64,000 nucleotides of DNA from positions 248,001 to 312,000 of the forward strand of contig JAPJBO010000061.1 in the NCBI GenBank assembly GCA_030068145.1. The letters run 5' to 3'. The translations under genes and the position numbers were made by a program. The notes beneath the pieces are model-generated. The model saw only the letters and a program-made list of their open reading frames with translations, was not told the origin of the DNA and made no database searches. The DNA is from Diplonema papillatum. Lineage: Eukaryota; Euglenozoa; Diplonemea; Diplonemida; Diplonemidae. Positions 59,855 to 64,000 of the stretch are shown here, one piece after another (position 1 is the stretch's first letter; the number at the start of each line of letters is the position of its first letter).

Positions 59855-60030
59855 AAAAAGACAGGCGCTTCGTTTTGTTTGTGCGTGCCGGTTGATCGGT
59901 TTCCCACTTGTATTTACCCTGTGTGTATTCAGGTAAGGAATTCTGATCAACCACCAAAACACGCTGCCTACGTCTTTTTAGCCTGCACAATACATTGAAG
60001 GGCAACCCACAAAGATTGTTAGTACTAAAA
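59855..60030 (+). mobile_element. Family C repeat, intact intron-like block
   Basis: GACAGGCGCTTCGTTTTGTT, TTCAG then GTAAGGAATTCTGATCAACC from 59933, CTTTTTAG ending 59981 (49 bp), CCTGCACAATACATTGAAGG and tail TTAGTACTAAAAAA. A T-run of about 30 follows at 60060. Confidence 0.75.
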
Positions 60031-60057
60031 AAAAAAAAAAAACAGAGCGCCGTGTTT

Positions 60058-60090
<33 letters not shown>

Positions 60091-60359
60091 CGTGGGGAAT
60101 GTGCCATTGTGGTGCGTGTGGGCAAAACCTCGGGTGGAGGGGAAATCCTAGCGGTATGCTTAGGCAGGTGGCGTTTGGCCCGATTCGGGGAACATAAGAA
60201 CGCCGACAGCATCTCCGACAGCAGCCGCCTTCCCAAGCCAACAAGTAGCGACGAAAGGCCGTGTAAGCGAACCCGTACGCACAGACTGAGAGAAGAAAAT
60301 GGCGCGAAAATTCGTATGCCGTACCAAATGCAAAAGAGGAGGAGCCTGGTAGGGTGCGT

Positions 60360-60535
60360 GCGACTTTGCGTACACAGTGGAGCTCAGCTGGATGTATCAG
60401 AAGTATGCCCGAAACACACCCGAAAGGCGGGGGTGATGCAATCTAAACGAGTGTAAAAGCACACCCGAAATGCGGGTGTGACACCCGCTATAAAACTCGG
60501 GCTTTACCTCCAGCTTCTGAACTCCGTCGTGTAGA
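60360..60535. mobile_element. MITE-1 copy
   Basis: Inner GTAAAAGCACACCCGAAATG and GGGTGTGACACCCGCTATAA; right end TACCTCCAGCTTCTGAAC. The left arm is broken by a short insertion. Confidence 0.6.
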
Positions 60536-60539
60536 GGAA

Positions 60540-61205
60540 CAGGAGAGGAAATCTTAAGTTAATGCTTGGGCAGAACATTGCCTCTCGCGAGGGGTGATCG
60601 CACTCGTATCCCCCTAAATCTAACTCCCACCCCGACACTCCTCCGGCAAACTAGCGCTGTCGGGGCACTGGGCCCGGGATCGTCGTTTAGGTCGGGGAAA
60701 AGAGGCTGCGATGGCGTTCGAAACAGTGGGTCCAAAAAGCGACACTGGATCTGATGCGGAAACTGCAGCGGCGTCAGAGCCGCCCCTTTTCCGCCCTAGG
60801 TTCTCGAACTCTTAAACACTGAACGCACTGCGATGGGCGCCCCGCCTTGTGCAGGCGGGGCTTAGACCTGTCGTTTCATGCAAACCGTGCTTTCGATAGG
60901 AGGCATAACATCTTTCCACGCTTCGACGGAGATGAGAGATGAGGCGAGCCAAGTCCAAAGCCAGCAGTCTGTCCTGACCAACAATGCATAGTGGTAAGTG
61001 GTAGTAGTAGTAGTTGTCGTCTCACCCCCGCAGATACGGAAGTAAAACAGAGCAGTGTTTGCATGGGGTACAGCGATTATTATGGGCCGTCAGCGGAAAA
61101 TGACAATTGATGCAGTGTTCTGCGCAGGCTTTAACATTGCACCGCGGCGCCGAGCAGACCAGTTCATCGATGTAGCGAAGGGCCAGAAAAGACAACGATG
61201 CATAA
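60540..61205. other. No supported gene
   Basis: No long frame with protein character and no family match. A short CCCCGCC..GGCGGGGC hairpin-like pair is near 60840-60865. Confidence 0.35.
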
Positions 61206-62158
61206 CACCCATTCCACGAAAAAGTGTCACAGATTTCGGCTTTTTCCGGATTTCTGCCGAAAATTTCCATCTGCAGGTCCGAAAATGGTCGGTTTCGAGA
61301 TTTTGAGGACACGTTTGAATCCGTTGAGGACAGGGCTTTCCGAATATTTGGTCGGATAAAATTTTTGACCGACCCCCTTCCCGGAAATGGAGGTCGGCAC
61401 CCGAAAAAATGGGGTCCTGGAGATCGGTTTTTTTTCTCTCTGCATCCAGGAGGGGGTCAGATTTTGATCGCTGGGCTAGCTGGCAGCTTGCCCATAATCG
61501 CGCATCCCAGAACTACTCGAAAACCAAAAGATTTCCCAAAAAGACCTCGAAAATAATTTCCAGACGGCTGCTTTTCACACCGAAAAATCGCAAAAAAAAA
61601 AATCGGACCGGGGGAATCGAACCATGGCCTACAGGGGCCCAGGAGGGTGCGGTAACCGTTAGGCTATGTTGCCAAACCTCGGGCCAAAATTCGCTTTTAG
61701 CGCCTGCTCAGTTGGAATTCTTATCGGAAAGTGCGAGATCGTCATTTACTCGTTTCCAGTGTCCCAGGACGGTATTTCTGCTCTCTCAGAGCTTATTTCG
61801 CCCGGTTTGCGAAGAACTCAAAATGAGTCCAAAAATTCTCACTCGGTAGTGAACAAAAAAAAATTCCGCCGTTTTTTTAGCCCATGGTCCAGAGGTTACC
61901 ACACCCACGCAGGGGTTTGAGTCGGTGGTTCGATTCCCGCCGGAAATCGTTTTTTGGGTTTTTGAAACAACCCCAAAACCGACCTTTTGTCCATCTGCAC
62001 GCCAGATTTTGGTCGCCACGCGAGCTGATTGCTTGCCCATAATCGCCAGGGATAGCTCTTTCCATCCCAAAAAAAATTTCCCAAAAATTCCAAAATTTTG
62101 ACCCAAAACGGGCTGCTTTTCAGACGGAAAATCTGTGACACTTTTTCGTGGAATGGGT
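61206..62158. mobile_element. Composite element with 31 bp inverted ends and two tRNA-like modules
   Basis: CACCCATTCCACGAAAAAGT + GTCACAGATTT at 61206 is exactly inverted at 62128-62158. Inside, 61604-61680 (minus) has an A-box (TAGCCTAACGGTTACCG) and B-box (GGTTCGATTCC), and 61888-61945 (plus) has TGGTCCAGAGGTTACC and GGTTCGATTCC. Two diverged direct copies of an AGATTTTG..TCGC, GCTTGCCCATAATCGC, CTGCTTTTCA block lie at about 61455-61580 and 62000-62120. No transposase is encoded. Confidence 0.65.
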
Positions 62159-62469
62159 GATAAAACAACACAAATTTTGGTTTCGCCCAGTCTGTGGGCC
62201 CATGGCCCACGAAGAAAGTGGTGCCGAGGAGCGGCCTGGCCACGTGCCTTTTTTTCTTTTGACCCACATTTTTTCGACACGCGCGAGTGTTGTATCAGGA
62301 CTGGAAGGCCGGTAGCGGCTTTCTTGTCGTCTCTACGGCACTTCTGGTGCGCCCAGGCAGTATTCTTTCCAGGTCGCCGGGAAGGCACTCAGCTTGACCT
62401 CCTCCCAGTCAACGGCATCCGGGACGCAGTCGTCTTTCGACTTGAGCAGCTCAGCCATTTCTAAGAATA

Positions 62470-62760
62470 TTTCTTTGTTGTGCGTGCCGGGTGATCGTTT
62501 TCCCCCCTGTATTTACCCTGTGTATATTCAGGTAAGGAATTCTGATCAACCGCCAAAACACACTGCCTCCGTCTTTTTAGCCTGCACAATACATTGCAGG
62601 GCAACCCGCAAGATTGTTAGTACTAAAAAGACAGGCGCTTCGTTTCGTTGTTGTTTGCGTGTGCCGGTTGATCGTTTTCCCCACTTGTTGCCCTGTTTTC
62701 CTTTTCAGCACAACACGTCGTAGGGCAAACCCCGCAAAGTTGTTAACTTGCTCTCGCAAG
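62470..62760 (+). mobile_element. Two family C copies in tandem, second lacking the intron-like block
   Basis: Copy 1 (62470-62628) has CAG, GTAAGGAATTCTGATCAACC from 62532 and CTTTTTAG ending 62580. Copy 2 (62630-62760) begins GACAGGCGCTTCGTTTCGTT and goes from TTTTCAG straight to CACAACACG..AGGGCAAACC, missing the GTAAGG..TTTTTAG block plus four bases. Confidence 0.75.
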
Positions 62761-62811
62761 GTCGGTCGTAAAAAGAATTAGTACGGGCCGCGTGGGGCCA
62801 TTGGCGCTTCC

Positions 62812-62900
62812 TTTTGTCTGCACGCGCTAGCGAAATTCACCTGCTTCGGTAAGTTTCATGCAGCACGCAGCCAAATACTAATTAGTACCAACGATGCCGT
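62812..62900 (+). mobile_element. Family G repeat copy
   Basis: GCGCTAGCGAAATTCACCTG, GTAAGTTTCATGCAGCACGC from 62849, AATACTAATTAG ending 62885, TACCAACGATGC. The block is 37 bp here. Confidence 0.65.
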
Positions 62901-62980
62901 GTAAGCGCAGTAAGAAGTTACGGTCGAGGTGGTGCGGCCGGGTTCGAATGCCGGCAGCTGCGGCCGGCCGTTCGTCGCGC

Positions 62981-63271
62981 TCAGTCAAGCTCGAATATGT
63001 AGCGGTTGGTGAACGGCAGCTCCTGCTGCTTGCGGTTGGACTCCAGTTGCACGACCTCGTCCAGCTTCGCGGCTTCGAGCTCCTTCTTTATCTTGCGGAG
63101 CATCTTGGCGTGGTCCTCCTCCGCGGACCGGCGGAGCTCGGCTTCCTGCTCGTGGATCGACGCCTTCGTCGCTTCCAGCTGCGTCAGTTTCTTCTCGAGC
63201 GCGGCTAGCTCCTTCTTGCGCAGCTCTTCTTCCCGCGCCTGCTTTTCGCGGTCGCGGCGGAGTCGCTCAGC
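62981..63271 (-). CDS. Coiled-coil protein, last exon
   Basis: After acceptor CAATTGCAG (AG at 63272-63273) 96 codons and TGA (62981-62983). Residues run AERLRRDREKQAREEELRKK, then heptad-rich Glu/Lys/Leu sequence to about residue 75, and end PFTNRYIFELD. The long charged helix is typical of axonemal, cytoskeletal or motor-tail proteins, but I cannot name the family. The upstream exons lie beyond the right end of the window or are hidden in it; the preceding intron holds a family A copy. Confidence 0.8.
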   Translation of the reverse strand, partial: AERLRRDREKQAREEELRKKELAALEKKLTQLEATKASIHEQEAELRRSAEEDHAKMLRKIKKELEAAKLDEVVQLESNRKQQELPFTNRYIFELD

Positions 63272-63604
63272 CTGCAATTGTGGGGCGGGGTGAAGAAAAA
63301 GACAGCTGTGGATACACTCGATTACGCTTGTTGATTACACTCTGCCAAACTCGAATGTGGGCCAGCGATGCCAGGTTATCGCCACAGATTCTTTCGTAGT
63401 GACAATGCATTGTAAAAACGAGAGAGAACGCTGGCAGCGTGTTTGGGAGAAGATTCGCCTAACGAGCATATTCACTCACTTATCATCCACTGCCAGGCTA
63501 ATCCTCCCCGCACGTACAAACAAACTGACCCAAACTGCAACGCTCGACAACGTTCGATCAGGCAAGGGATCGCATCACGTTTCCCTTCTCTCTTAGTATT
63601 TCCT

Positions 63605-63805
63605 GCAAACTTCGAAGGAGGCTAGAGGGGGAGAAACAATACAACTACAAAGTGGGTCGTTTTTGTTGAACGCTTACGCCCACCACTAAACCCAGATTCA
63701 CCTGGGTTTCGTGTGGGCTACAGCACATTTACCTCCTTTGATCTTTTGCAGCTGGCAGCCTCCTCAAGTATTTCCTACAAAGCAGGTGCTTATACAAAAA
63801 GAAAA
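63605..63805 (+). mobile_element. SINE-like family A copy
   Basis: CTTCGAAGGAGGCTAGAGG, GAACGCTTACGCCCACCACT, GGTGCTTATACAAAAAGAAA. Antisense to the coiled-coil gene's intron. Confidence 0.8.
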
Positions 63806-64000
63806 ACAACGTTAGCCCAAGCAACTCCGCCTGTAGTAGAGACGTGTCATCTAACTCCGAGATATGTTTGCGTGCCAGGCTGCAGGAGTAAATGAATGAG
63901 AAAGTGAACTATGATCGGTTGGTCAATCTCCTTTCAACGCTGCCAGCTTTCTAGACTGTTCCTCTATTCTGGTCACCATTCATTTTGGCTACGGAAAAAG

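Overview
This is a repeat-rich eukaryotic nuclear window. Protein-coding exons are GC-rich, with spliced GT-AG introns, and sit in a sea of dispersed repeats and satellites. The best taxonomic clue is a small-subunit rRNA fragment at about 44150-44410. Its universal core is followed by a block (GAGGCAGCGAAGAGAAATAG) that I know from kinetoplastid and diplonemid SSU rRNA, so I infer a euglenozoan. Ordinary cis-introns and many secreted carbohydrate-active enzymes would fit a diplonemid better than a kinetoplastid, but I cannot prove the species.

Every gene I can support lies on the minus strand, as expected for euglenozoan one-directional gene arrays processed by trans-splicing. From high to low coordinate they are: the last exon of a coiled-coil protein (62981-63271); a complete three-exon cyclophilin (56397-58958); a proline/serine-rich unknown protein whose 3' end is tandemly duplicated (49255-51713); an RNase H retroelement relic (37842-39088); a large low-complexity unknown protein (28743-31646); a complete three-exon secreted glycoside hydrolase family 3 enzyme with a 7.2 kb intron (15985-26464); an unknown gene with a tandemly amplified coding segment (about 10955-12704); and a sodium-dependent SLC6/SNF transporter in at least four exons (2419-10039, last tail exon not found). 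Exon junctions of the three recognised genes were placed to the base using reading phase, GT/AG and family alignment from memory.

The rest is mobile or satellite DNA. There are two sister SINE-like families (A and B, sharing 5' start and 3' tail), other A-tailed families (C, D, E, G, H, J, N), two foldback/MITE families with terminal inverted repeats, tRNA-like modules in inverted pairs, and at least four relics of large-subunit rDNA plus one of small-subunit rDNA. Satellites have units of 12, 26, 34, 47 and about 68 bp, plus a 300 bp TG tract. Several satellites lie inside introns and produce very long but meaningless open frames.

The most unusual signal is that families C and G each carry a short 37-49 bp block that looks like a mini-intron (GTAAG donor, pyrimidine-AG or TACTAAT-TTAG end). 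One C copy at 62630-62760 lacks that block almost exactly, as though copied from spliced RNA or as though the block were inserted. This is a candidate introner-like or spliced non-coding RNA system.
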